This document shows, in pieces, positions 22,950-33,665 of a stretch of 64,000 nt of DNA. Where the stretch lies: contig OY987225.1 in NCBI GenBank assembly GCA_963920705.1, positions 5,649,372 to 5,713,371 of the forward strand. Reading direction: 5' to 3'. The notes beneath the pieces are model-generated. The model was given only the letters and a program-made list of their open reading frames with translations. It ran no database searches and was not told the DNA's origin. The DNA is from Odiellus spinosus. Lineage: Eukaryota > Arthropoda > Arachnida > Opiliones > Phalangiidae. The translations under genes were made by a program, and so were the position numbers. Numbering within the stretch: the first letter of the stretch is position 1; each line of letters opens with the position of its first letter.

Positions 22950-23957
22950 GTGAAGTTATATGATCAATCTTTAAACCAATACAGTATAAAGGGCAAGCTT
23001 AATAATTCCATGATCTTTCACATTCAGATTGCAAAAGCTTATCCCTCCTCATCGGAGGACGAACTTTCCTTACACCCCTCGATGGAAGAGGTTGAGACAC
23101 TTTGTTTCTATAACACAACCCTCAAAATTGGAACTGATCCCATCTTTGAGAATCAAACGAAACCGTTGAAGAACCGACTGTCGCACATTCCATTGGCTTT
23201 CGATCTTCCTGCCCTCATCCGGTTGGATCCACGTCCCGATACTAGTCGCAACCACACAGGCCTTACTTCGTCCATTAATCCCTTCTATGACGACGATATA
23301 ATCATCACACCTCAAATGATATTGGATGATACAGCTAAAGACTTATTACGTCAACAAAATCTGTCCCGTCAAAGATCAGTGGTTCAGTCATTAACGCCTA
23401 ATCCTATGCACGCACTGGAAACGGACAGCTCGACCTTGACAGCATATTCACGTTTCCGAGACCAAAGACAACGTGAGCTAGAAGCTCAATCAAAGCATTC
23501 CGTGGGAACACAAACGGAAGACGAAATGGAACCATCCTCACCGACAACACCAAAGGCACAGTGCCTTCTGCCCCAATCGGGTGAATTAGTCCGCAGTGGA
23601 AACTTCCTAGGCCAATACGCTTATGAATTCGGCAGACGTCTCACGCGACGCGAAGAAGGTTGTCAACGTCCCTGGTGGGATGATGGACGGGCTGTGGTCG
23701 GTAAACCCCCGAAGGGCTATCGATGCCATAATTGCGAGCTGATGAATGACCATTATGACAGACACTGTCCTCATAGACTCCGTCCGAGAGGGTATTCCGT
23801 TTCACCAATAGAACCAGTCCACTATCCCCCTGGAAGACGCGCTCTCCCTAGAGACTTTAAAGTACCACCTGTCCTCCCTTCGACATACGATGAAATACAG
23901 GGTGTTTCGAAAATGATGGTAGGACCGAGCTCCAGTGGGTTCTATGGGTCATTTTAA
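22950..23957 (+). CDS. Downstream ORF with zinc-knuckle-like motif, 335 aa
   Basis: An open frame 30 bp after the integrase-MBD stop. It is hydrophilic, with a SVGTQTE segment and, near residue 270, GYRCHNCELMNDHYDRHC: a C-x2-C-x5-H-x4-C array, one residue longer than a canonical CCHC knuckle. The last 20 residues lie within the MITE-derived sequence that begins at 23899, so the natural stop may have been lost. The first ATG-like codon in frame is uncertain. A nucleic-acid-binding structural protein is possible. I do not recognise the family. Confidence 0.45.
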   Translation: MKLYDQSLNQYSIKGKLNNSMIFHIQIAKAYPSSSEDELSLHPSMEEVETLCFYNTTLKIGTDPIFENQTKPLKNRLSHIPLAFDLPALIRLDPRPDTSRNHTGLTSSINPFYDDDIIITPQMILDDTAKDLLRQQNLSRQRSVVQSLTPNPMHALETDSSTLTAYSRFRDQRQRELEAQSKHSVGTQTEDEMEPSSPTTPKAQCLLPQSGELVRSGNFLGQYAYEFGRRLTRREEGCQRPWWDDGRAVVGKPPKGYRCHNCELMNDHYDRHCPHRLRPRGYSVSPIEPVHYPPGRRALPRDFKVPPVLPSTYDEIQGVSKMMVGPSSSGFYGSF

Positions 23958-24058
23958 GACGAAAATGTTCTATGACGTTTTGTCGTACGGGGCGCCGTTA
24001 AAGAGTTACGAAATGATTCATTTACGGATGACCCCTTATCGTACAATAATAAACGTAT
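23899..24058 (+). mobile_element. Half MITE (CAGGGTG end), repeated in each unit
   Basis: TA followed by CAGGGTGTTTCGAAAATG and GGGTTCTATGGG matches the left end of the MITE at 10300. The right end is not found. Copies begin at about 25012 and 26069 in the other units. The start of the MITE falls inside the upstream ORF. Confidence 0.75.
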
Positions 24059-24110
24059 ACTCAATGCTAAAATAAGCTTAATTTTATTTAAGCTTATTTT
24101 ATCATTGAGT
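24059..24110. repeat. 23 bp-arm hairpin
   Basis: ACTCAATGCTAAAATAAGCTT and its inverse with one mismatch, separated by six bases. Copies lie at about 25172-25223 and 26229-26280. The third copy is exactly where the tandem array stops. Confidence 0.9.
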
Positions 24111-26280
24111 ATGGCTGGTTTTTTTAAAGCGCGCGCGCTTTATAAAATGTTCCATTTCAATCAAAATCAATTCTCGCGCTTTGAAGAGGTCGCCTGCACC
24201 GAGTCAATGAAAAGGGAGCTAAATGGAAAAATTACTTATAAATTTGAACCAAAATGGGCCAAACAAGAAAATTTCTTCTAAATTCGAGGAAAATTTAAAT
24301 TAAACCAAATTTGACCAAGTGAGAAAATTCCTTCTAAATTCGAGGAAAATTTAAATTAAACCAAATTTGACCAAGTGAGAAAATTCCTTCTAAATTCCAT
24401 TGAAAATTGGGAAACTCAATTAAATACTATTAAAAGGACTAAATGTAAAATTTTAGGCAATTCGAAATCTAATAAATTCGAGGAAAATGGACCAAATTGG
24501 TATAGTACTATTAAATTCGAGGAAAATGGACCAAATTAGTAAAGTACTATTAAATTCTACATTTTTTTGTGCTAAAGCATTTTGATCGTGGACCATGAAA
24601 GTGATAATTTTGCACAATTCCTTTAAGAATTTTCTTAATTGTTAAAGAAATTGTTGAAAATGCCCACCGTCATGGTCTATGCAAAGTCGCGGTTAGTCTG
24701 TCAGAATTACGCTTTAAAAAAACCGGATTAAACTGCCAGAATTACGCTTTAATAAAAGTGGATTAAACTACCAAAACTACGCTTTAAAAAAAAAGCGGAT
24801 TAGTCTGCCAGAATTACGCTTGAAAAACAGCGGGATCGGCGTCACCCAGATTATCGGGTAATTTCAAGAACCCTGGCCAGTCCTCATAGACTCCGTCCGA
24901 GAGGGTATTCCGTTTCACCAATAGAACCAGTCCACTATCCCCCTGGAAGACGCGCTCTCCCTAGAGACTTTAAAGTACCACCTGTCCTCCCTTCGACATA
25001 CGATGAAATACAGGGTGTTTCGAAAATGGTGGTAGGACCGAGCTCCAGTGGGTTCTATGGGTCATTTTAAGACGAAAATGTTCTATGACGTTTTGTCGTA
25101 CGGGGCGCCGTTAAAGAGTTACGAAATGATTCATTTACGGATGACCCCTTATCGTACAATAATAAACGTATACTCAATGCTAAAATAAGCTTAATTTTAT
25201 TTAAGCTTATTTTATCATTGAGTTTAGCTGGTTTTTTTAAAGCGCGCGCGCTTTATAAAATGTTCCATTTCAATCAAAATCAATTCTCGCGCTTTGAAGA
25301 GGTCGCCTGCACCGAGTCAATGAAAAGGTAGCTAAATGGAAAAATTACTTATAAATTTGAACCAAAATGGGCCAAACAAGAAAATTTCTTCTAAATTCGA
25401 GGAAAATTTAAATTAAACCAAATTTGACCAAGTGAGAAAATTCCTTCTAAATTCCATTGAAAATTGGGAAACTCAATTAAATACTATTAAAAGGACTAAA
25501 TGTAAAATTTTAGGCAATTCGAAATCTAATAAATTCGAGGAAAATGGACCAAATTGGTATAGTACTATTAAATTCGAGGAAAATGGACCAAATTAGTAAA
25601 GTACTATTAAATTCTACATTTTTTTGTGCTAAAGCATTTTGATCGTGGACCATGAAAGTGATAATTTTGCACAATTCCTTTAAGAATTTTCTTAATTGTT
25701 AAAGAAATTGTTGAAAATGCCCACCGTCATGGTCTATGCAAAGTCGCGGTTAGTCTGTCAGAATTACGCTTTAAAAAAACCGGATTAAACTGCCAGAATT
25801 ACGCTTTAATAAAAGTGGATTAAACTACCAAAATTACGCTTTAAAAAAAAAGCGGATTAGTCTGCCAGAATTACGCTTGAAAAACAGCGGGATCGGCGTC
25901 ACCCAGATTATCGGGTAATTTCAAGAACCCAGGCCAGTCCTCATAGACTCCGTCCGAGAGGGTATTCCGTTTCACCAATAGAACCAGTCCACTATCCCCC
26001 TGGAAGACGCGCTCTCCCTAGAGACTTTAAAGTACCACCTGTCCTCCCTTCGACATACGATGAAATACAGGGTGTTTCGAAAATGGTGGTAGGACCGAGC
26101 TCCAGTGGGTTCTATGGGTCATTTTAAGACGAAAATGTTCTATGACGTTTTGTCGTACGGGGCGCCGTTAAAGAGTTACGAAATGATTCATTTACGGATG
26201 ACCCCTTATCGTACAATAATAAACGTATACTCAATGCTAAAATAAGCTTAATTTTATTTAAGCTTATTTTATCATTGAGT

Positions 26281-26862
26281 AATAGTATCATTCAGTAATA
26301 AAATCACTAGTTAATAGCTAATTATAACAGTAGATAGGCCCGAATAAGTAATGAGAATTTGTATCAGTAGCTTTAAACTCAAATGATAGGATTCATTAAA
26401 GGGGAAGATCAGGATGTATAAAGTATAAGCCTGTTACACTTATATTCATTTTTAAATTTATTCGTTATTTGGCCACTCCTATTTCTCTCAATTGTAACTA
26501 TTTACGATGTGCAGCGGAGAGATCCAAGACTTAACCGAGATTACGTAAGACAAAATCGAAATTTAAATATAGTATGTAATAACTGAAGTATTCTAGTTTG
26601 GGAAGGCATCGTAAACAATCAAAATGATTCGATTAACAACTTTTTACCAGTATTTTTGAGCAACTCGGCAAGTAACGTTAACATTCAATTAACGGATTGT
26701 GTTTATTACCATTTTATGGAACATGAAAAATAAATCAACGAGCATCTAAGAAGTTATAAACCATTCATACGGTTTCATAGTAAACGAACTTTCGGCCGGA
26801 ATTATTGAAAATAATCAAGTACGACCAATACACTTATCTGAGTTGTTTCTTTAAAAAAATGC
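26281..26862. other. No firm gene; one degraded frame
   Basis: A plus-strand frame around 26420-26740 reads through a hydrophobic stretch (FVIWPLLFLSIV) followed by basic residues, broken by a TGA near 26584. It may be a decayed membrane protein, but I cannot assign it. Confidence 0.3.
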
Positions 26863-26907
26863 GTGTTACTATCTCTTATTTCGCTAAACTTTAGTTTACC
26901 CAAAAAT

Positions 26908-27003
26908 TCTGATAGTTCGAAACGAAAAATTACTTCATTTATGAATTTAGAAAAACTAATTACACCAGATGATAATGTGTTTCTCGAGGCTGTAAAAGAA
27001 AGT
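26908..27003 (+). pseudogene. Fragment of virus-like gene C
   Basis: Encodes SSKRKITSFMNLEKL and the following PDDNVFLE stretch, nearly the same as residues in gene C (32524-33176). The fragment ends abruptly at segment X (27005-27072). It shows that gene C has existed in more than one copy here. Confidence 0.75.
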
Positions 27004-27004
27004 T

Positions 27005-27072
27005 GTACCGTCTACTTCGGGTCTTTCCTTTGTTTTCTTCAACATTAAGTTTCATAAATGGGTGACAAACTA
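27005..27072. repeat. Segment X, 68 bp (second copy 28763-28830)
   Basis: GTACCGTCTACTTCGGGTCT onward, ending GGGTG(A/G)CAAACTA, is shared with one difference by two places. In each place it directly truncates a different viral gene fragment (gene C here, Rep at 28763). Confidence 0.9.
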
Positions 27073-28631
27073 TATATTTATATATGAGATAGGGAATTTG
27101 ATTCTCTCGCTTCCACCACAAGCGAGTCTCTAAGCGGGAAAGGTGTTCAAACTCAGTGATTGTTCAACTTCAAAAAGGTTTTTCCTATAACAATCGGAGC
27201 TTGCCATTCCCTCGCTTTCTAGAAGTTCGACTGACCCACTCTTGTTACTGCCCCCGTAGTCGCGTATTCTACGCGGAATATATGTCTTCCAAGTTTTGTT
27301 GGCGCATTGAAGGTAGTAGATGTGTCTATGATGGAATGTATATATAGTTTAGTTTAAATTTAAATTATACATACCATGCCAACCTTGGGAATAAACTGAG
27401 ATACGCGAGGAGATGCGCGCGAGTGGTCGGTCCAAACTGCTCGGCGAGGAACGCGTTCGGGCTTAAATCATTGTTTGTTTTTACTGAATCCAGGAAGTCA
27501 GACAAGAGTTTAACAGATAGAAATAGGAGCTCAAAAATACTTTATTATAGTATGACCAAGAGTATATAGTGTACGTGAGTTATTATCGACCTAAATGATC
27601 TTGAAGTAGATTTTATATCCCACAGTTTCAAATTTTCTTACGACTATGTGCTTTTTTTCGAGATTCATTATGGGGACACATCTCGTGCATTTTTAAATTA
27701 TTATGTTTACAAGTTCCCGGTTGCTCGCATTTAACCGGTTTCGTGTCGTACACAGCCGAATAATCAATCAACTTTATTCATTAAGTTTTAGAACAAAGAA
27801 ATAAAAGACTTTAAAAAAAAGCACCCTTACGGATATTTCGGGGTTTATCGACTTTGAAATTTTGTTGTCCAATCGAAGTTAAACGAGACTCGCTTTTTAA
27901 GAAACGCGCAGCGACGCGGATGAACTATAGATTTAAGTTTAAAAAGTAACGCGAAACAATTTTATTCTATTAATAAAATTCTTGATAAATATTCCATGTG
28001 GCATTTGACCTCCCCTCAAGGTACAAAGCTGATTATTGGCATTGTTCAATGTCAGTCAGCCCATTGGGTCCATTGACAGAATATTCATTCCATCCTGTTT
28101 GTTAAGGTATTGAAGCATTGAGTAGTTTTTGCACTAACATTTCTGTATTTCAGCATATATTTATATAATATTTAATTTATTGCTAAAGAGTGCGCGTTTG
28201 GAACGAGTCGACGGTGGAAGAAACTACACATTGTGTGGGTGTTGTATTAGTGAACGCGGAAGTTGAAAATTTAACATTTGAAAATCACAAAGTTTTGATT
28301 TCTGCGAATGAAGAACTCTTTTCGTTCGGCTTCGATACAATTATTGATTTTCGACTACAAAAGCTCACTTTAAAAGTCCACTGCTGAAATAAATTCAATT
28401 AAAAAGGTTATTTAATACCAGGTATGTAAACTTTAACGGGACAAAGCTTTTCATTAGGGTTGCGCCAGTACTCTGACTCACAACCCGTTTTCCCAGGCCT
28501 CGCGCGATTACTTGAGTCCTAAACCAACGCTAAAAATATACTCGATTAGGACTCGCAAAGAGATATAAATACCAAAAGTTTGGGGAAGTTCATAATTAAC
28601 AGCAGTCTCTATAGTTTGTTAAGTTTACAAC
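27073..28631. other. No recognised gene
   Basis: The ORF at 28190-28387 (65 aa) follows a TTTCAG acceptor-like site and has a plausible coding composition but no known motif. The rest shows nothing supportable. A CG-rich patch lies near 27410-27470. Confidence 0.4.
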
Positions 28632-28758
28632 TGGAACTACCTGACGGGTGGTATCAAGCTCATAGATCAACAATTTTGCGACTTATTGATAATCTTCCGA
28701 TCACAATACATAAAAAGTACGTACAGCCCACCGCTACCATCTTTAACGGATACATTAT
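28632..28758 (+). pseudogene. Rep helicase C-terminal fragment
   Basis: Encodes ELPDGWYQAHRSTILRLIDN and on to ATIFNGYIIFV, nearly identical to the C-terminal part of the Rep gene at 33666-34725. It breaks off before the conserved SN of motif C, at segment X. A degraded extra copy. Confidence 0.85.
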
Positions 28759-29120
28759 CTTTGTACCGTCTACTTCGGGTCTTTCCTTTGTTTTCTTCAA
28801 CATTAAGTTTCATAAATGGGTGGCAAACTACTACATTGTAAGTCAGAATATAAAGGCTTGAAGGTTTCATCTCTCTTCTGGTGTTTTGTACGTAGGAGCT
28901 TAGCAACGTTTTCTCTCTCCTCTAGTAAACCGTAATACACTTTCTATCTCTCCATTATCAAAAAACTAGGTTACTTTTTAAAGCGGTTGTGCCACGGGGG
29001 AAATAAAAATCGTTACTTTTACCTTATAATTTAATTTGAATAAAATTGTTACTTTTACCTAATAATCTCATTTAAATTACTTTAAAAAGGCTTCTCAACA
29101 ATATTAAATTTATAGTCACC

Positions 29121-29915
29121 ATGGCTTATTTGACTGAATCATCCGCTCCAGGTGCGCGAGCCCATCGATTGGAAGGAGTTTTATCCCTCCAATGTTCAGC
29201 TTTCGCGGCGGTTGAATCTTGTTACGTATTACAAACGAGTCACAATACGGACGATTTTCACCCCGAAAAATTCGAAACGAAAACGAGACTATTAGTCAAG
29301 TTATCCCAACCCGTCTTCATTGAGTGTTACCAGCTGTTATTGTCTCTTTCTTACTCACATTTCATAACGCCTGAATTTGGTAAATTAAATGTGGGAGAAT
29401 TTGACAATTATTTGTTTCATCCTCAAGCCATATTATGGGGTTGCAATGTTAAAACGTTTGGTGATAAAGCTTTAACAGTTTGTTCTTATTTCCATTACAC
29501 GAACCACCATTGTCCGTATAAAGCTTTAAACTTTATGGGATGGGAGTTCCATAACCAAGAAATGTTCCATCAATTTATCTCGTACAAAATTGTCATTTTT
29601 GCTTTAAAGTATGTCTATTTTTTATCAACAAATTAGCAATTGAACTAAAAAATGACTTTATATTAGATACCGCGAATTCTTTGACGGTCAGTATATTTCA
29701 ATTGCGGATTATGACTCTAAAGTGTTAAGATTAGAAGAAAAGGTATGTAGTTGAAAATACTGTTTAAAAAATTAAATATTAATATTTAATTTTTTTTGTA
29801 GATCCGTAAATATTATTGTAAATCTAAACAACTAAAAAAATGGCTTAAAGATTATATTTTCAACTATAAAAAATTCGACACAGATGAAGAATATAGTGAT
29901 GAAGAAATATCTTGA
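29121..29915 (+). CDS. Gene D: Cys/His-rich protein, 225 aa, three exons
   Basis: Predicted exons 29121-29608, 29667-29742 and 29802-29915 join in frame (226 codons including stop), with GTATGT donors and TTAG/GTAG acceptors. The protein has scattered Cys and His (LQCSAF, FIECYQLLL, WGCNV, TVCSYFHYTNHHC) and an acidic Ser/Glu tail (DEEYSDEE). Intron positions match those of gene A: the first is just before a YRE motif, the second after the short middle exon. D and A are therefore paralogues. An AATAAAA 31 nt before TCATTT (29068-29073) is a possible promoter. Function unknown. I noted a loose similarity in layout to adenovirus E4 34K-type proteins but cannot support it. Confidence 0.7.
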
Positions 29916-30474
29916 AAATAAAAATACATTTTGAATTAAAAAAATGTGTGTTATTATCTCTTTATTAAGAAAAAATACAAAATGTTAGCCTACCAATGAA
30001 AAAAGGTTTGTGAGGCTCGCATTTTCTGTCAATTGACGTTAGTAAGAGAGTAAAAAAAAAGTCTAAGAAGACTACATTTCTTAAAACAGATCCGAGGGGT
30101 AGAACGCCATTTTATATTTTATTTTCTCAGGTATGTAAATTTATTTTTGTTCGTTATTTTATATTTAATTATTATATTTTATTAAAATAGTGCTGGCTCT
30201 AACGGAAAAATTCAGTTTCTCGTTTATATTAAGAAAAAGATATGACTAAAAGCTTTGTTAAAAAAGGTTATATAGATATTAATATTTTTTTCTGTTTTTT
30301 AAAGCTCACTACATCACGGAATGCGAAAAAAGATTCGGCTATGGACATGCAAAAGTTTATAATGGATTAAAGTAGTTAAAAAGTAATGAAAAATAATAAG
30401 TCATCAATTCACGACGAGATAATAAATTAAAGGTAAAATCAAATTTAATCATTTTTTTGAGCGGTCAATATACA
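29916..30474. other. Convergent intergenic region
   Basis: AT-rich spacer between the converging ends of gene D and dUTPase. AATAAA-type poly(A) signals are possible on both strands. No ORF of interest. Confidence 0.5.
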
Positions 30475-31058
30475 TTAAGTACTTGAGCCAAAACCGCCAA
30501 TGCCCCTAACGGTTGTACTCAATTCCTAACAAATTCAAAAAATGTTTTTTAGTAAAATTAAGTTTTAATATTTTTTAAGAAAAACATACCGTGGCTTCGC
30601 AGAGAACTGGGATTAATATTGGGGTAATTACTAATTGGGCTATCTTGTCACCGGCTTTAATGGTATATTCCGTTTCTAAGTTGGTTCTTAGCATGATTTG
30701 TAACACGCCACGAAAGTCGGAGTCTATAATCCCTGGGTCGATAAAAATACCCTCCAAAAGTTTCGCTAAAATAGAAATTTTAGCTATAATTTTAAAAGTT
30801 AGTTTTAAGTTTAATATTGTAAAACTTACACGATCTGCCCAGCAGCGTCCCCACGGTGTAAGGGGGTAGTTCGAGTGCAATCCCCGTGTGTACTTTGACA
30901 AGTCCATTCACGGGGATTACTGTGTCATACAATGAGTAAAAGTCCAAGCCTGCTGACCAATTCGCAGCTCTAGTTGGTGTAAAAGCGGCTGGACTTAATT
31001 TTAAATATTCTAGAAAGGGGTAAAACGGTTGCACTACGGCAATATTTTTAATCAACAT
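30475..31058 (-). CDS. dUTPase, intact, three exons
   Basis: dUTPase hydrolyses dUTP to dUMP and keeps uracil out of DNA. It is common in DNA viruses. Predicted exons 31058-30830, 30765-30590 and 30525-30475 give 151 residues. All five trimeric-dUTPase motifs are present: SAGLDFYSL (I), GRSS created at the first splice (II), G.IDSDFRG with Phe for the usual Tyr (III), GDKIAQL (IV) and RGIGGFGSS in the last exon (V). The start ATG is chosen because the other copies also begin close to it. Two further copies on the plus strand (36949, 48326) are broken. A TATATAAATA lies about 60 bp upstream. Confidence 0.88.
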
Positions 31059-31435
31059 ACATTTAGGTTTGGTAAGAAGATTCAATAGCGAAAAAATGAA
31101 CCTTATTTTTGCGTATTTATATATTCTGTGGCTTAATATAAAAAAAGTGGTTATCTACATATGTATATTAATGACGTGAAAAATATAGAATGTTATTTTC
31201 TTCAATGTCGTCCAGTTTTAAAATTTTTATTCTAATATAAAAATATTAAAATTATACACGTAGTGGTTATTATAATTAAGATAGATTATCTAGTCATATA
31301 GAATTAATATACAAATTATGAAAATATACACTATAATTACATTTAATTGGTATAATTATCATTTTAGAAAAATAATATTTTTTGAAAGAATATATTTATT
31401 ATAAAGGAATAGTTTCACAAAGAAAAATTGCAAAG

Positions 31436-32149
31436 TTATAAAATGCCATTAAAAGAGGTATAAAGTGTAATTAAAAGTAATAAATTGGTCCATTTCTGGT
31501 TCTAAAGTTAAATATCGGGCTTTCATTTTCTTCATCTAAAAGTAAAGAACATTATAATCTCAAATAAATTTAAGTTTTAAAAAAAATTACAAACCTGTCG
31601 ATTAAGATAGTTATAATCTTTCTTCTTATTTTTCTCATTTCAAGCGTAGGGTTTTTGCAAAAAATATTGAGTACCCGATATCTAAATAAGGATATCATTA
31701 TTTTTTGATAACAAAGCTGGTATTCATTAAGTAACGTACAAGGTAGCAAAAATGGCCGCTTTATAGTAAGTCCAGCCACGTATATAATAGCTGGTATGAA
31801 TTTGAAACGTAGAACAGCGAAAATGAAGGAAGGGACAGGTAGGATGACCAATATGCACCTCAAAAGGACAAAAGGGAGGAGGGATTTCTAAGTCACAATT
31901 ATATCTATTGAAACGAAAAAGTCCATGTTTTTCGGCTATAAAGTAGTTATAGTCTTTTAAAAGTTCATAACACTGATCAAAAACGCGTTTACCTATTATA
32001 TTAACAACGTTATCGCGCTTTTCTACGGGTAATTTGTTAAAAAGAGCATTTTTATCACATATGTGAAAACTAAGTGCGGTTAATGACAAAATTGTCTCAA
32101 AAGGCTCGGTGTTTTTAATATCGCAATTTACACTTAAACAGAAAGCCAT
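31436..32149 (-). CDS. Gene A, copy 1: Cys-rich protein
   Basis: ATG at 32149. Exon 1 32149-31740 with donor GTACGT, exon 2 from 31681, last exon ending near 31436. The protein carries FHICDK, VFDQCYELLKD, FRFNRYNCDLEIPPPFCPFE and a CPF.HFRCS segment. Near the end of exon 2 this copy has two extra bases relative to copy 2 (36026), which shift the frame, so the C terminus is altered. It lies directly upstream of dUTPase on the same strand, and is divergent from gene C across 374 bp. Function unknown; conserved Cys pairs suggest metal binding. Confidence 0.6.
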
Positions 32150-32523
32150 TATTTTATCGAGTTCTTATGTTACGAAGACTTTAAAAATGCTAATATTTTT
32201 TAGCTTTATATATGGAAATAAATGGGTTATATCTATGTAAAAATTGAACTAGAGGGGATAATTAGAATAGATTAAAATATTTTTATAAATAGGCGTTGTA
32301 CCTTAAAAGGATTTTTTGATACATATTAAAAAACTAATTATCTTTGTACGTGATTTAAAAAATATTAAATTCTAATTTTTGAAAAACAAAAAATATCTAT
32401 TTTTTTATTTATTTTTGAAATTTTCGTCTATATAAAGATAGACCATAACGTGTAAAAGTTTATTTTCAGTCTTTGGGAGTTTAGCGTCGATTAGGTTTTT
32501 GTCTTTGAAGAAATATCCGGAAT
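32150..32523. promoter_or_regulatory. Divergent promoter between genes A and C
   Basis: On the minus strand CCATATATAAAG (about 32204-32214) precedes gene A, and the same box precedes copies 2 and 3. On the plus strand TATATAAAG (32429-32437) is followed by TTTTCAGTC (TCAGT at 32466-32470), a spacing slightly longer than the classical one. Both genes would start from this 374 bp interval. Promoter assignment is inferred from motif and conservation among copies. Confidence 0.5.
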
Positions 32524-33176
32524 ATGAGTCAATTACTCGAATCCCAGGATATATTGGATTTGTCCAGCCCTTTACCATCTCCCGACATTACAGTAGAAGA
32601 AGCGGAATGTAATGAATTGCCAGACATCAATCGACCCAGTACCTCTCATAAATTGAGTAGTTCAAAACGAAAAATAACTTCGTTTTTAAATTTAGAAAAA
32701 TTAATAGCGCCTGATGACAATATTTTTCTTGAAAAAGTAAAAGAAAGCTCTACTGTTTCAACACTTGGCCCAGAAAGTAGCGTGCGTTTAAGGCTAAATG
32801 GTAATTACTACGAATCAAAAACGAATGGGCTGTTTTATATAGAAATGAACTTATATAAAATGGAGGACATTGGAAACAGTCCCATTGACGAACTCTGGAA
32901 AGCGGACCATAAAAAATTAAAATACGTGTAAGGTTTTTAAATTACAATTATTAATTTTGTAGTGTGACTGATGAATCGGATCGAGGTGGTGTAAAATTGG
33001 TCAACGACTTTTACAAATGTTGCGAAAGCTACTATTGTTCTAATCTAAACTGTAATTATCTTTTCGACCTAATCGCCTTTAATAATCTTCAAAATCTTTA
33101 TTATATCAATGTTCTAAATCCATCTCCCGAAACTGAGCTAGCAACCTCCTTAAACCTTTCTTTTTCTATTGTCTAA
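32524..33176 (+). CDS. Gene C: acidic N terminus, zinc-ribbon-like C terminus, 205 aa
   Basis: Exon 1 32524-32927 and exon 2 32963-33176 join in frame across a 35 bp intron (GTAAGG...TGTAG), unusually short. The N-terminal 60 residues are acidic and Ser/Pro-rich. SSKRKITSFLNLEKL follows and is duplicated at 26908. Exon 2 has CCESYYCSNLNC, a possible zinc ribbon, and ends in a hydrophobic segment. A minus-strand ORF at 42500-42754 shares the YYC..xxC pattern and a following I.VL. An acidic activator-like plus zinc-binding layout suggests a regulator, which is inference. Function unknown. Confidence 0.6.
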
Positions 33177-33527
33177 AAATTCAACTGTTCTATAATTTTA
33201 CCTCTAAAACTAAGTTTAATGTTATATAATTTCTAAACTGTATACGTTGTATTATATTTAAAAACTGTTTAATGATATTTTAATGTATATATATTACTCA
33301 TTTTGAAAAGAATTATGTACAAATTGAAACTAAATATTCTACTTTACTTATGCTAAAAAAGTACTTATATGCTAATATAGTCAATTTATTTATATAGAAA
33401 ATTTTAGTCTAGACACTTTTTTATGTCGATCTAAACCCACAAATTTCACCCCTGACAACAACATTTAAATATCTCTTAAACGTGGGTATGAAGAATTTTT
33501 TTAATCAAAGAACCTTGAGTTAATTAG

Positions 33528-33566
33528 TATATAAACATTGTAAGTCTAATACTAATATTCATTTGA
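33528..33566 (+). promoter_or_regulatory. Core promoter of the Rep gene
   Basis: TATATAAA at 33528-33535 and TCATTT at 33559-33564. The initiator A (33561) is 31 nt from the T of TATAAA, matching the arthropod TATA/Inr spacing and the TCAKTY initiator consensus. The ATG of Rep is 105 nt downstream. Confidence 0.6.
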
Positions 33567-33665
33567 AACTTATTCACTCTTTTGTATACTCTCTCGCTTA
33601 TTTTATCCAACCATTTACTATCCAACTAAATAGCGGCAAGTCTCTCTAGTAGTGTTTGCCTGAGT

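Larger units (their letters stand above)
23768..26280. repeat. Tandem array of ~1.06-1.11 kb units, 2.3 copies
   Basis: TCCTCATAGACTCCGTCC starts units at 23768, 24881 and 25938. Unit 1 is 1113 bp, unit 2 1057 bp, and the third is truncated. The difference is one extra copy of a 56 bp internal repeat in unit 1 (two copies at about 24284-24395). Each unit holds the last part of the upstream ORF, a half MITE, a 23 bp-arm hairpin and repeated AATTACGCTTTAAAA blocks. Identity between units is nearly complete by eye, so the array is young. Confidence 0.95.

Noticed and set aside
18985-23957. Complete LTR retrotransposon
   Set aside because: No LTR pair, primer-binding site or RT could be found.
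29121-29915. Gene D as an adenovirus E4 34K homologue
   Set aside because: Only a loose impression from layout and Cys/His content; without a profile search it cannot be supported.
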